In this document: positions 18,973 through 26,891 of the stretch, piece by piece
Position numbering within the stretch: the stretch's first letter is position 1
Layout of the letters: each line of letters opens with the position of its first letter
Source of the DNA: Cellulomonas sp. PhB143
GTDB taxonomy: Bacteria; Actinomycetota; Actinomycetes; Actinomycetales; Cellulomonadaceae
Assembly (NCBI RefSeq): GCF_003752595.1
Contig: NZ_RKIJ01000011.1
Coordinates: forward strand, 117,322-181,321
Direction of reading: 5' to 3'
DNA length: 64,000 nt
Made by a program: the position numbers and the translations under genes
Notes under the pieces: generated by a model
What the model saw: the letters and a program-made list of their open reading frames with translations, nothing else
What the model was told of the DNA's origin: nothing
The model's database searches: none

Positions 18973-19764
18973 ATGACGAGGAGCGAGGACGCGCGGTGCG
19001 TCGCGGTCGTGGGCGCGTGCGGAGGAGCCGGGACGAGCACGGTGGCGGCGCTGCTGGCGCACGCGGAGCACCGCGGAGCCCGCCCCGCGGTGCTCGTCGG
19101 GCTGGACCGAGGCGGGGGCGGGCTGGACGTGGTCCTCGGGATCGAGGACCTGCCGGGCGCGAGATGGCCGGACCTCGACGGGGTGCGGGGCGACATCGAC
19201 GGGCGCGCCGTCCTCGCGGCGCTGCCGGTGTGGCGGGGGGTCGGCGTGGTCAGCGCGGACCGGACGCGGCCGGTGCGGTCCCCGGGGGAGCCGGGGGTCG
19301 TGGCGGACGTGCTGCGGGCGCTGCGCGGCGCCGCGGGCCTCGTCGTCCTCGACGCCGGGGTGGCGGGCGCCGCGGCCCCCGACCTCCTCGGCGCCTGCGA
19401 CGCCGTCGTCCTCGTGGTCCCCCTCGAGGTGCGTGGGGTGGCCGGGGCGGTGGCCGCGCTGGCGGAGCGCGCCCAGGCCGGAGCCGCCGGCCCGGGCACC
19501 GTCGTCGTCGCCCGGGACGTGCCCGGCGGCGGCGTCGGGGAGCGGCTGCTCGCCGACGTCGTCGGCGCGCCGGTGCTCGACACGCTCCCGTGGCACCGGG
19601 TCTCGCGGCGCGAGGCCGACGCGGGGTACGGGCCGCCGACGGGGCGGCGCACGCCGACCGGGCGCTTCGCACGCCGGCTCGCCGACGCGCTCGCCGTGCT
19701 GCCGGCGGTGCCGGGCCCGGTGGCGCCGGCGGTGCCGGCCCGCGGCCGGGCGGAGCCCTGGTGA
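18973..19764 (+). CDS. tadZ: TadZ/CpaE-like septum-site-type ATPase-fold protein of Tad locus
   Basis: 263 residues. An incomplete deviant Walker A is visible as VVGACGGAGTSTVAALLAH (GGAGTST), where the usual second Lys of MinD-type P-loops is a Thr/Ser. A Walker-B-like LVVLDAGVAG follows, and then a Pro-rich tail. It matches the actinobacterial CpaE-homologue found in front of the pilus ATPase ('helicase/secretion neighbourhood' family, Ssd in mycobacteria), thought to localise the Tad machine. The ATG is preceded by GACCCT plus six bases (leaderless-like). Its stop overlaps the next GTG by 4 nt. True ATP binding is doubtful. Confidence 0.88.
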   Translation: MTRSEDARCVAVVGACGGAGTSTVAALLAHAEHRGARPAVLVGLDRGGGGLDVVLGIEDLPGARWPDLDGVRGDIDGRAVLAALPVWRGVGVVSADRTRPVRSPGEPGVVADVLRALRGAAGLVVLDAGVAGAAAPDLLGACDAVVLVVPLEVRGVAGAVAALAERAQAGAAGPGTVVVARDVPGGGVGERLLADVVGAPVLDTLPWHRVSRREADAGYGPPTGRRTPTGRFARRLADALAVLPAVPGPVAPAVPARGRAEPW

Positions 19765-20924
19765 GGGGGCGGGTCGAGCCGCGCCCGGCGGCGGGGGACG
19801 GCCTGGTCGGGGACGTGCGGCGGCGCATCGCGTCGGGCGACGCGCAGGACGTCGGCGACGCCCTGCGCACGTCCGGGCGGCTGCTCGGCAGCGAGACCGT
19901 GGACGCGCTCGGGCGTCGCGCACGGGCCGAGCTCTTCGGCGCCGGCCCGCTGCAGCGGCTCGTGGAGACCGACGGCGTCACCGACGTCCTGGTCAACGGG
20001 CCGCAGGACGTGTGGATCGACCGCGGCGACGGCGTCGAGCGCGTCGCCGTGGGCTTCCCCGGGCCCGAGGCCGTGCGGGCGCTCGCCGTCCGCCTCGCCG
20101 CGGCCGGCGGCCAGAGGCTCGACGACGCCAGCCCGATGGTCGACGCCTGCCTCCCGGACGGGACTCGGCTGCACGCGGTGCTGCCGCCGGTCTGCGGCGA
20201 GGGCGCGGTGATCTCCCTGCGGGTGCTGCGGCGTCGGGCGTCCTCGCTCGAGGGCCTCGTCGCCGGGGGCAGCGTGCCGGCCGGCTGGGCACCGCTCGTA
20301 CGGGGGCTCGTCTCCCGGCGCGCGAACGTCCTCGTCTCCGGTGGTACCGGCTCGGGCAAGACGACGCTGCTCGCGGCGCTGCTCTCGCTGGTCGGGCCGG
20401 ACCAGCGGGTGGTGGTCGTCGAGGAGGCCCGCGAGCTCGTGCCCGACCACCCGCACGTCGTGCCGCTGACCGCCCGCCGGGCCAACGTCGAGGGGGCCGG
20501 CGAGGTCGACCTCGCGGCGCTCGTGCGCACCGCGCTGCGCATGCGCCCCGACCGCATCGTGCTCGGGGAGTGCCGCGGGGGCGAGGTGCGCGAGGTGCTG
20601 ATGGCGATGAACACGGGCCACGACGGCGGGTTCGCCACCGTCCACGCGAACACCGCCGCGCACGTGCCTGCCCGGCTGGAGGCGCTCGGGGCCCTCGCCG
20701 GCATGTCGCGCGAGGCGGTCGCGGCCCAGACTGTCGGCGCCGTGCACGTGGTGCTGCACGTGCAGCGCCGGGGGAGCCGGCGCTGGGTCTCCCAGGTCGG
20801 GCAGGTCGTCCGCGCCGGTCCGGCAGGGCTCGCGGTCGAGGTCGTCGGGCGCTGGGACGGTACCGCCCCTCCGGAGGCCGGGCCGGGATGGGCGGCGCTC
20901 GCCGAACGGTGGGAGCAGCGGTGA
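19761..20924 (+). CDS. cpaF: Tad/type II-type secretion ATPase CpaF (TadA)
   Basis: 387-residue hexameric motor ATPase of the GspE/VirB11 superfamily powering pilus assembly. Order: N-terminal domain with LFGAGPLQRLVETDGVTDVLVNG, Walker A SGGTGSGKTTLLAAL (about residue 195), Asp box VVVVEEARELVPDHP, Walker B RPDRIVLGECRGGE, and His box DGGFATVHANTAAHVPARLEAL. Complete relative to actinobacterial relatives. It starts with GTG overlapping the tadZ stop and ends in a GTGA overlap with the tadB-like gene. Confidence 0.95.
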   Translation: MRGRVEPRPAAGDGLVGDVRRRIASGDAQDVGDALRTSGRLLGSETVDALGRRARAELFGAGPLQRLVETDGVTDVLVNGPQDVWIDRGDGVERVAVGFPGPEAVRALAVRLAAAGGQRLDDASPMVDACLPDGTRLHAVLPPVCGEGAVISLRVLRRRASSLEGLVAGGSVPAGWAPLVRGLVSRRANVLVSGGTGSGKTTLLAALLSLVGPDQRVVVVEEARELVPDHPHVVPLTARRANVEGAGEVDLAALVRTALRMRPDRIVLGECRGGEVREVLMAMNTGHDGGFATVHANTAAHVPARLEALGALAGMSREAVAAQTVGAVHVVLHVQRRGSRRWVSQVGQVVRAGPAGLAVEVVGRWDGTAPPEAGPGWAALAERWEQR

Positions 20925-21655
20925 GCGCGGCGGGCGTCGCCGCCGCGATGCTGGTCGGCTGGACCGTGTGGTGGCTCGGCCCCCGCCCGCCCCGGCGGCG
21001 CGTGCGGCGCCTCGGCGCGCCCGTCCCGCGGACCTCGCGGCGGGGTCTGACCCCGGCGGAGCGCACGGACGCGAGGGGCGGTGGGGCCGAGCCGGTCGCG
21101 GTCGTGGCCCGCGTGGCCTCGCTCGTGCGCGCGGGCGCGGCACCGGGGGACGCCTGGCAGCAGACCTGCGGGGTCGAGGTCGACGATCTCGGCGTGCCCG
21201 ACGGCGCGCACCTCGCCGCGCGCTGGGGCGGCGCGCCCGGAGGTCGGCGCCGCGGGGCAGGGTGGGCACGGCGGGCCGGTGGCCGGGACGCGGCGGTCGC
21301 GGCGCGGTCCCGCGCCGCGGCGGTCGTCGCCGGCTCGGCGCTCGCCGTCGAGCTGGGCGCCCCGACGGCGACGGTGCTCGACGTGATCGGCGCGGCGCTG
21401 GTCGCCGAGGCCGAGGCGCGCGACGAGCGCGACGCGGCGTTCGCCGGGCCGCGGGCCACCGTGCGGCTCCTGCTGTGCCTGCCGCTCGTGGGCGTGCTGC
21501 TCGGCGCGGCGCTCGGCGCCTCGCCCTGGGGCACGCTCCTGGGCGGCGGCGTCGGCTCGGCGGCGCTCCTGCTCGGGGTGGGGTTCCTCGGCGCGGGCTG
21601 GTGGTGGACGCGCCGGCTGGTCGCGCGGGCGCGGGCGGAGGGGAGCCCGCCGTGA
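20921..21655 (+). CDS. tadB: TadB-like inner-membrane pilus protein
   Basis: 244 residues: an N-terminal membrane segment (VAAAMLVGWTVWWLG), a cytoplasmic part with a T2SSF-like stretch (VVARVASLVRAGAAPGDAWQQ, then AVAARSRAAAVVAGSALAVELGAP), and two C-terminal membrane helices. The reduced size is typical of actinobacterial TadB-like proteins. It is identified mainly by position between cpaF and tadC and by the type II secretion F-domain pattern. GTGA overlaps on both sides show a single operon. Confidence 0.82.
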   Translation: MSAAGVAAAMLVGWTVWWLGPRPPRRRVRRLGAPVPRTSRRGLTPAERTDARGGGAEPVAVVARVASLVRAGAAPGDAWQQTCGVEVDDLGVPDGAHLAARWGGAPGGRRRGAGWARRAGGRDAAVAARSRAAAVVAGSALAVELGAPTATVLDVIGAALVAEAEARDERDAAFAGPRATVRLLLCLPLVGVLLGAALGASPWGTLLGGGVGSAALLLGVGFLGAGWWWTRRLVARARAEGSPP

Positions 21656-22257
21656 GCGGGGCGGACGCCTCGGCGCTGGCGCACGGGGCGGCGGTCGCCG
21701 CGCTGGTGCTCCTGGGCGCGGCGCCGTGGTCGTCCCGCGGGCGGGACGCGCGCGTGCGCGCGGTGGCGGCCCGGGGACCGGCGGGTCCGGGTGGCGCGGA
21801 GGGCGCGGGGCAGCCCGCCCTGGCCGCCGCGCCGGTCGACCTCACCGTGCTGCTCGAGCTGCTGGGCGCGGCGGTCCACGCCGGGGCGGGCGTCCCGCGC
21901 GCGCTGGGGGCCGTCGGCGCGGCGGTGGGCGGCCCCGACGGCACCGCGATGGTCCGTGCCGGCCGGGCCCTCGTGCTCGGCGCCCGCTGGGACGATGCGT
22001 GGGACGGCGCCCCCGAGCGCCTCGAGGTCGTCGCCGAGCCGCTGCGCGCGACCTGGGAGTCGGGATCCGCCCCCGCCGGCGCGCTGCACGTCGCCCTCAC
22101 CGAGCTGCGCCGCGAGGTCCGGGCGCGGGCGCAGCGCGCAGCGGGGCGCCTGGGCGTGCGCCTCGTCGTGCCGCTCGGGCTCTGTTTCCTGCCCGCGTTC
22201 GTGCTCATCGGGATCGTCCCGGTGCTCATCTCGCTCGGGTCCGGGGTCCTGTCGTGA
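21652..22257 (+). CDS. tadC: TadC-like type II secretion F-domain protein
   Basis: 201 residues. The T2SSF-type helical core is visible as DLTVLLELLGAAVHAGAGVPRALGAVGAAVGG, then ALHVALTELRREVRARAQRAAGRLGVRLVVPLGLCFLPAFVLIGIVPVLISL, where the last part is the membrane hairpin. It begins with GTG overlapping the tadB stop. It forms the membrane platform with TadB. The next gene is 188 nt away, an unusual gap for this operon, in which I see no gene. Confidence 0.85.
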   Translation: MSGADASALAHGAAVAALVLLGAAPWSSRGRDARVRAVAARGPAGPGGAEGAGQPALAAAPVDLTVLLELLGAAVHAGAGVPRALGAVGAAVGGPDGTAMVRAGRALVLGARWDDAWDGAPERLEVVAEPLRATWESGSAPAGALHVALTELRREVRARAQRAAGRLGVRLVVPLGLCFLPAFVLIGIVPVLISLGSGVLS

Positions 22258-22445
22258 GCCGGGCGTCCAGCCGCCGCCCACGGCCGCGCGCCACCGCCCG
22301 CCGGGCGCGGCCGGTGCGGTCGTCCACAGCGTGCCCCTGCGGGCGCCGGTCCACGGCACGGCTCGAGGGGGCGGCGGGGGACCGCCGGAGCACGGGAGGC
22401 TCGCCGCGTGACCCGCACGGTGCGGGCACGAGAGAGGGGGCAACG

Positions 22446-22688
22446 ATGACCAGGACGACCCACGACACGCACCCGGTGCAGGGGCCGGAGGACGTGTCCG
22501 GCGAGGCGACGACGTCGCGGTGGCAGCAGGTGCGGGCGACGGGCGACGCGGGCCTGGCGACCGCCGAGTACGCCGTCGCCACCGTGGCCGCGGTCGGGTT
22601 CGCCGGGCTGCTGATCGCGATCCTCAAGAGCGACGAGGTGCGCGAGCTGCTGCTCGGGATCATCCGCGGCGCGCTGTCGGTCGGCTGA
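22446..22688 (+). CDS. DUF4244 small pilin-like protein
   Basis: 80 residues. A charged 35-residue leader ends in RATGDAGLATAEYAVATVAAVGFAGLLIAIL, the hydrophobic helix with Glu five residues into it, as in Flp/type IV prepilins cut by a prepilin peptidase. DUF4244 is the usual pilin-candidate family at this place in actinobacterial Tad loci. Its ATG has GAGAGGGGG upstream, in contrast to the overlapped GTG starts before it, which would permit higher independent translation, as expected for the major subunit. Confidence 0.88.
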   Translation: MTRTTHDTHPVQGPEDVSGEATTSRWQQVRATGDAGLATAEYAVATVAAVGFAGLLIAILKSDEVRELLLGIIRGALSVG

Positions 22689-22690
22689 CC

Positions 22691-23080
22691 GTGCGGGTGC
22701 GGGGAGGGCGGCGGGCGCACGCCGGGCCGTCGGGAGGCCGGTACGGCCGGGGCGAGCGGGGCTCGGTGACCGCCGAGCTCGCCGTCGCGCTGCCCGCGGT
22801 CGTGGTGGTGCTCGTCGCCGTCCTCGCGCTCGGTGCGGGCGCGACCGCCCAGATGCGGTGCGCCGACGCGGCGCGCGCCGCGGCCCGGGCGGTCGCCGTC
22901 GGCGAGGACGCCGCGACGGTCGACGCCACGGTGTCCCGTCTCGCCGGGTCGGGGGCGAGCCGGCGGACGAGCGAGGACGGCGACTGGGTCACGGTGGTCG
23001 TGCGTGCGCCCGTCGTCGGCGGGATGGAGCTCGGGCCCCTGGAGGCCCGGGCGGAGGCCGTCGCGCGGGTCGAGCCGTGA
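22691..23080 (+). CDS. TadE-like pseudopilin
   Basis: 129 residues. Basic N-terminus, then RGSVTAELAVALPAVVVVLVAVLALG, the TadE-like hydrophobic helix with Glu at the expected place (E/G...TAE). The remainder (MRCADAARAAARAVAVGED) fits the alpha-helical stalk followed by a small domain. Starts with GTG 2 nt after the DUF4244 stop and overlaps the next gene by 4 nt. Likely minor pilin. Confidence 0.85.
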   Translation: MRVRGGRRAHAGPSGGRYGRGERGSVTAELAVALPAVVVVLVAVLALGAGATAQMRCADAARAAARAVAVGEDAATVDATVSRLAGSGASRRTSEDGDWVTVVVRAPVVGGMELGPLEARAEAVARVEP

Positions 23081-23499
23081 CGCCGCGGAGCGCGCGGCGC
23101 CCGCGGGCGGGAGCGCGGGCAGTCGCGGGTGGCGGCGCCGAACGGGGCGCGGGCACGGTCCTCGTCCTCGGCCTGGTGGCGGTCGTGGTGGTCCTGGGCC
23201 TGGCTCTCGGGGCCCTGGCGTCGGTCCAGGCGAGCCGGGGAGCGGCACAGACGGCGGCCGACCTCGCGGCGCTCGCCGGGGCGTCCGCGGCGCTCCGGGG
23301 CGCCGAGCCGTGCCCCGTCGCGGCCGAGACGGCCGAGCGCAACGGCGCGCGGCTCGTGCGCTGCGCGGCGGAGGGTGGCGGCGTCGTCCAGGTCGGGACC
23401 GAGCGCGCCCGCAGCGGTCCCGCGGCCCTGGTCGACGGCCTCGTCGGCCCGGCGAGCGCCCGCTCGCGTGCGGGACCGCGCTCCGCGCGCGGCGGATGA
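23077..23499 (+). CDS. Rv3654c-like TadE-family protein
   Basis: 140 residues. One N-terminal hydrophobic helix (GTVLVLGLVAVVVVLGLALGALASVQASR) follows AERGA, then AAQTAADLAALAGASAALRG, typical of the 'helicase/secretion neighbourhood TadE-like' family next to the DUF1998 helicase. Cys residues in AEPCPVAAE and VRCAAEGG could form a disulfide outside the cell. GTG start coupled to the preceding TadE gene. Last gene of the Tad operon; the helicase converges from the other side. Confidence 0.82.
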   Translation: MTPRSARRPRAGARAVAGGGAERGAGTVLVLGLVAVVVVLGLALGALASVQASRGAAQTAADLAALAGASAALRGAEPCPVAAETAERNGARLVRCAAEGGGVVQVGTERARSGPAALVDGLVGPASARSRAGPRSARGG

Positions 23500-23544
23500 C
23501 CCGAGTGACCCGAGCGACCGGGGTGGCCCGGCCGGGGCGGAGGC

Positions 23545-26025
23545 TCAGCGGCCGCGCGGCTCGCCGGGCGCGTGCGCCAGGACCGCGTCGAGCAGGCGCA
23601 CCGCGGCCGCCTTGTCGAGCGGCGCGTTGAGGCTGCCGCACTTGGGCGACTGCACGCACGCCGGGCACCCGGACTCGCACGGGCACGCCGCGATCGCGGC
23701 ACGCGTGGCACGCAGCCACGTCGCGCCGAGCTCGTAGCCGCGCTCGGCGAACCCGGCCCCGCCCGGGTAGGCGTCGTAGACGAACACGGTCGCCTGCCCC
23801 GTGTCCTCGTGCAGGGCCGTCGAGACCCCGCCGAGGTCCCACCGGTCGCACGTCGCCAGGAGAGGAAGGAGCCCGATGGAGGCGTGCTCGGCCGCGTGCA
23901 GGGCCCCGGGCGCGGTCTCCGCGTCGATGCCGGCCTCCTCGAGGACGCCGTCGGGCACGCTCCACCAGACCGCGACCGTCGGCAGCGCACGCTCGGGCAT
24001 CTCCAGGGGCTCGGTCCCGAGCACCTGCATGTCGGGCAGGCGGCGGCGCTGGAACCCGACCACCTGCGAGCGGACCTCGACGCGACCCACGCCCCACGTG
24101 ACCGGGCCCCACCGGCGCTCGGTGGGCGCCTCGGGACTCTCCTCGCCGGCCGTCTCGTGCAGCCCGACCACCTCGATGCTCGTCACGTCCCGCGACCAGG
24201 TGCCGTGGTCGACGGCGCGGCGCGTGGCGAGCGCGACGCCGTCGGTCAGGTCGAGGTGGTCGACGACGTACGTCGCGCCCTGGTGGACGTACACCGCGCC
24301 GTCGTGCACCTGCCCGTCCGCGGCGGCGGCGTCGACGGTCCCCAGGAGCCGGCCCGTCTCGGCCTCGACGACGCGGACCGGGGCGGCGCCGGAGCCGCGC
24401 AGGTCCGTGAGCCCGGCCGCGCCCTGCGCGTGCGTCCAGTACCAGCCGGACGCGCGTCGGCGCAGGGCGCCGCGGGCGACGAGGACGTCGAGCACCGACC
24501 GGACGTCCGCCGCCCGGCCGAACGCGTCGAGCTCCTCGGCGCGGACCGGCAGCTCCGCGGCTGCGGCGCACAGGTGCGGGGCGAGCACGTACGGGTTCGC
24601 CGGGTCGAAGACGGTCGCCTCGAGCGGGGCGTCGAAGACCGCCTCCGGATGGTGCACGAGGTACGTGTCCAGCGGGTCCTCGCGGGCCACGAAGACGACG
24701 AGCCCGTCGGCACCGGCCCGCCCCGCCCGCCCGGCCTGCTGCCACACGGACATCCGGGTGCCCGGCCACCCGGCGATCAGCACGGCGTCGAGCCCGGAGA
24801 TGTCGACACCGAGCTCGAGGGCGTTGGTCGTGGCCAGCCCCGTGACCGTCCCGTCGCGGACCGCCTGCTCCAGCTCGCGGCGCTCCTCGGGCAGGTAGCC
24901 GCCGCGGTAGGCCGCGACCCGGCCCACCAGCGCCGGGTCGACCGGGCGCAGGTGCTCGCGCGTCGCGGTCGCGACGGACTCGGCGCCCCGACGGGAGCGC
25001 GTGAACGCGAGCGTGCGCGCCCCGTGCGCGACGAGGTCCGCCAGGAGGTCGGACGCCTCGGCCGTCGCGGTCCGGCGCGGGTGCTCGGGCCGGTCGGTCG
25101 GGACGGGGGCCTCGTCGACCGGACCGGCGTCGGCAGAGGTCGGGGCGCCGCGGTAGCCCGCGAGCTCGGGCGGCTCCCACAGGGCGAACGTGCGCGCGCC
25201 GGCGGGGGAGGCGTCGTCGGACACCACGAGCACCGACGCCGGGTCGACGCCGGCGAGCCGCCCGGCGCTCACGGCGGGCTCGGCCGTCGTGGCCGACGCG
25301 ACGACGAACGTCAGCCCGCGCCGGGCCGCGCGGCGGGGCCGGTAGTGCTCGGCCAGGCGCGCCAGCCGCCGCAGCACGAGCGAGACGTGCGCGCCGAACA
25401 CGCCGCGGTAGGCGTGGCCCTCGTCGACGACGACGTACCGCAGGCTGCGCAGCAGCCGCGCCCAGCGGCGGTGGTTCGGCAGGAGCGAGTAGTGCAGCAT
25501 GTCGGGGTTGGTCAGCACCACGTCGGCGTGGTCCTGGACCCACTGCCGCTCCTCGAAGGAGGTGTCGCCGTCGCACGTGGCGACGCGCAGGTCGCGGGCG
25601 TCGGCGGCGCGCAGGAGGCGCTCGAGGCCCGCGAGCTGGTCGGCCGCCAGCGCCTTGGTGGGGCTGAGGTAGAGCACCGACCCGCGGCCCGCGGCGGACT
25701 CGACCCGGCCGGCGTCGAGCACCCCGCGTGCGGTGTCGACGCGCACGGAGGACAACGCGGGAAGCCAGAACGCGAGGGACTTGCCGGACCCGGTGGAGGT
25801 CGCGAGGGCCACGTGCCGGCCGGACCACGCGGCCTCGGCCGCGGCGACCTGGTGCCGCCACGGGCGCTCGACGCCGAGGGTGCGGTAGCCCGCGACGAGC
25901 GACGGGTCGGCCCATGCCGGCCAGTCGGCCCCCACGCCGGCCCGGGCCGGGATCTCGCGCACGTGCGTGAGCCGGTCCGCGCGGCGACCGCCCGCGAGCA
26001 GCACGTCGAGGAGCGGGTGGGCCAC
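23545..26025 (-). CDS. DEAD/DEAH-box helicase with DUF1998-type C-terminus (MrfA/Rv3649-like)
   Basis: 826 residues. Superfamily 2 motifs: STGSGKSLAFWLPAL (I), YLSPTKALAADQL (Ia), VVVDEGHAYRGVFG (DEGH, II), VVASATTAEP (III), LATTNALELGVDISGLDAVL and WQQAGRAGRAG (V, VI). The C-terminal part has four clustered Cys (ACPCESGCPACVQSPKCG), as in MrfA-type repair helicases of the DUF1998 class. In Bacillus MrfA acts in mitomycin C damage repair; the role here is inferred. The GTG at 26025 is favoured over one at 26052: it has GACGAT plus six bases before it, while 26052 has a purine run with no spacing. Confidence 0.92.
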   Translation of the reverse strand: MAHPLLDVLLAGGRRADRLTHVREIPARAGVGADWPAWADPSLVAGYRTLGVERPWRHQVAAAEAAWSGRHVALATSTGSGKSLAFWLPALSSVRVDTARGVLDAGRVESAAGRGSVLYLSPTKALAADQLAGLERLLRAADARDLRVATCDGDTSFEERQWVQDHADVVLTNPDMLHYSLLPNHRRWARLLRSLRYVVVDEGHAYRGVFGAHVSLVLRRLARLAEHYRPRRAARRGLTFVVASATTAEPAVSAGRLAGVDPASVLVVSDDASPAGARTFALWEPPELAGYRGAPTSADAGPVDEAPVPTDRPEHPRRTATAEASDLLADLVAHGARTLAFTRSRRGAESVATATREHLRPVDPALVGRVAAYRGGYLPEERRELEQAVRDGTVTGLATTNALELGVDISGLDAVLIAGWPGTRMSVWQQAGRAGRAGADGLVVFVAREDPLDTYLVHHPEAVFDAPLEATVFDPANPYVLAPHLCAAAAELPVRAEELDAFGRAADVRSVLDVLVARGALRRRASGWYWTHAQGAAGLTDLRGSGAAPVRVVEAETGRLLGTVDAAAADGQVHDGAVYVHQGATYVVDHLDLTDGVALATRRAVDHGTWSRDVTSIEVVGLHETAGEESPEAPTERRWGPVTWGVGRVEVRSQVVGFQRRRLPDMQVLGTEPLEMPERALPTVAVWWSVPDGVLEEAGIDAETAPGALHAAEHASIGLLPLLATCDRWDLGGVSTALHEDTGQATVFVYDAYPGGAGFAERGYELGATWLRATRAAIAACPCESGCPACVQSPKCGSLNAPLDKAAAVRLLDAVLAHAPGEPRGR

Positions 26026-26056
26026 GGGCTCATCGTCCCACGCGGCCCGCACCCTC

Positions 26057-26124
26057 CACCGCCGAACGCGTCGTCAGTGGGTCGGATCGGCCTCGTCGGC
26101 CGACTCATGACGCGTTCGGCGGTG
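26057..26124 (+). repeat. 68-nt palindrome, family H2 copy E
   Basis: CACCGCCGAACGCGTC (26057-26072) pairs perfectly with GACGCGTTCGGCGGTG (26109-26124); the inner stem is imperfect. The left centre matches copy D. It lies in the short gap before the helicase gene and covers the last 16 codons of the mobA-like gene, whose stop codon is inside the left arm. Confidence 0.87.
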
Positions 26125-26748
26125 GAGGGCGGGGCGCGTCCCGCCGTGGAGGGCGAGGTCCGCCGGGGTGTCGATGTCGCGGCTCGCGCCCGTCGCGTCG
26201 TCGAGCCCCCGCAGCCGCAGGTGCCCGAGGAGCCCGCGCACGGACGCGCCCGTGAGCGTCCCCGCCCCGGCGCGCACCCGGTCCAGCGCGTCGCGCAGCG
26301 CGCCGCGGCGGTAGACGCCCACGAGCCACTGGTCGCGGCCCTCGAGCACGAGGTGCGCCCCGTCGTACCCCTCGGCCCCGGGCGACGCGGCCCACCCGAG
26401 CAGCCCCGGCACCGCGTCCGCCGCGTCGGGGACGTCGCACGCGAGCAGCAGCACCCAGGCTCGCGCGGCCCGGCCGTCCCTGCCGAGAGTCTCGAGCGAC
26501 TCGAGCCCCGCCCCGGTCGCCGCGACCGGCCCGCCGAACGGCGGGTCCTCCCGGGCGACGAGCACGCCGGGCCGCGCCACGTCGTCGGGCCCGACGACGA
26601 CGGTGCGCCCGGCCGCGGACGTCGCCCGCAGCACGTGGTCGAGCAGCGGCACGCCCGCGACGAGCAGGCCGGGCTTGGGGGTGCCGAGGCGCGTCGCGCG
26701 CCCGCCGGCCAGCACGACGGCGTCGTGCTCGGGGAGGTGGTCCGTCAC
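26074..26748 (-). CDS. mobA: MobA-like NTP transferase (molybdenum cofactor guanylyltransferase)
   Basis: 224 residues with the nucleotidyltransferase signature AVVLAGGRATRLGTPKPGLLV (GG.A.R.G..K form), the metal Asp in LLLACDVPDA, and a C-terminal RDIDTPADLAL motif (N/DT.ED-like). MobA adds GMP to molybdopterin, giving the bis-MGD cofactor needed by the nitrate reductase encoded close by, which supports the call. GTG at 26748 is preceded by TAGCGT plus seven bases; a GTG at 26772 is an alternative. The last 16 or so residues (LHRRTRHESADEADPTH) are encoded by palindrome E and are probably not functional. Confidence 0.82.
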   Translation of the reverse strand: MTDHLPEHDAVVLAGGRATRLGTPKPGLLVAGVPLLDHVLRATSAAGRTVVVGPDDVARPGVLVAREDPPFGGPVAATGAGLESLETLGRDGRAARAWVLLLACDVPDAADAVPGLLGWAASPGAEGYDGAHLVLEGRDQWLVGVYRRGALRDALDRVRAGAGTLTGASVRGLLGHLRLRGLDDATGASRDIDTPADLALHGGTRPALHRRTRHESADEADPTH

Positions 26749-26755
26749 CCGTCGG

Positions 26756-26761
26756 ACGCTA
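26756..26761 (-). promoter_or_regulatory. -10 element before mobA-like gene
   Basis: TAGCGT on the minus strand, seven bases before the GTG at 26748. A leaderless transcript is likely. Confidence 0.45.
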
Positions 26762-26801
26762 CGCGTGCTCACACGGGCCCCGCGCGGCGTGTGCGAACTT
26801 C

Positions 26802-26839
26802 CTTACGGTCGGGAAACCACGACCGCGCGGCACCGAAAC
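26802..26839 (+). promoter_or_regulatory. GlnR box upstream of narK
   Basis: CTTAC-6-GAAAC-6-CGCGC-6-GAAAC. The spacing is that of the actinobacterial GlnR box (gTnAC-n6-GAAAC twice); the third pentamer is poor. It ends 10 nt before a -10-like TAGCGT (26850-26855), the same distance as in front of nirB. GlnR activates nitrate genes under nitrogen limitation in Streptomyces and mycobacteria. Confidence 0.7.
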
Positions 26840-26849
26840 ACGCCGTCCC

Positions 26850-26855
26850 TAGCGT
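26850..26855 (+). promoter_or_regulatory. -10 element of narK promoter
   Basis: TAGCGT 10 nt downstream of the GlnR box. A transcript starting near 26862 would have a 30-nt leader containing the ribosome site CTGGAGGA. Confidence 0.45.
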
Positions 26856-26891
26856 CGGGGGCACCTGCCCACCCGATCGCTGGAGGACCCG

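Noticed and set aside
22258-22445. Possible missing gene between tadC and DUF4244
   Set aside because: No frame with a start and ribosome site over the 188 nt; GC-rich sequence without a pilin-like hydrophobic stretch.
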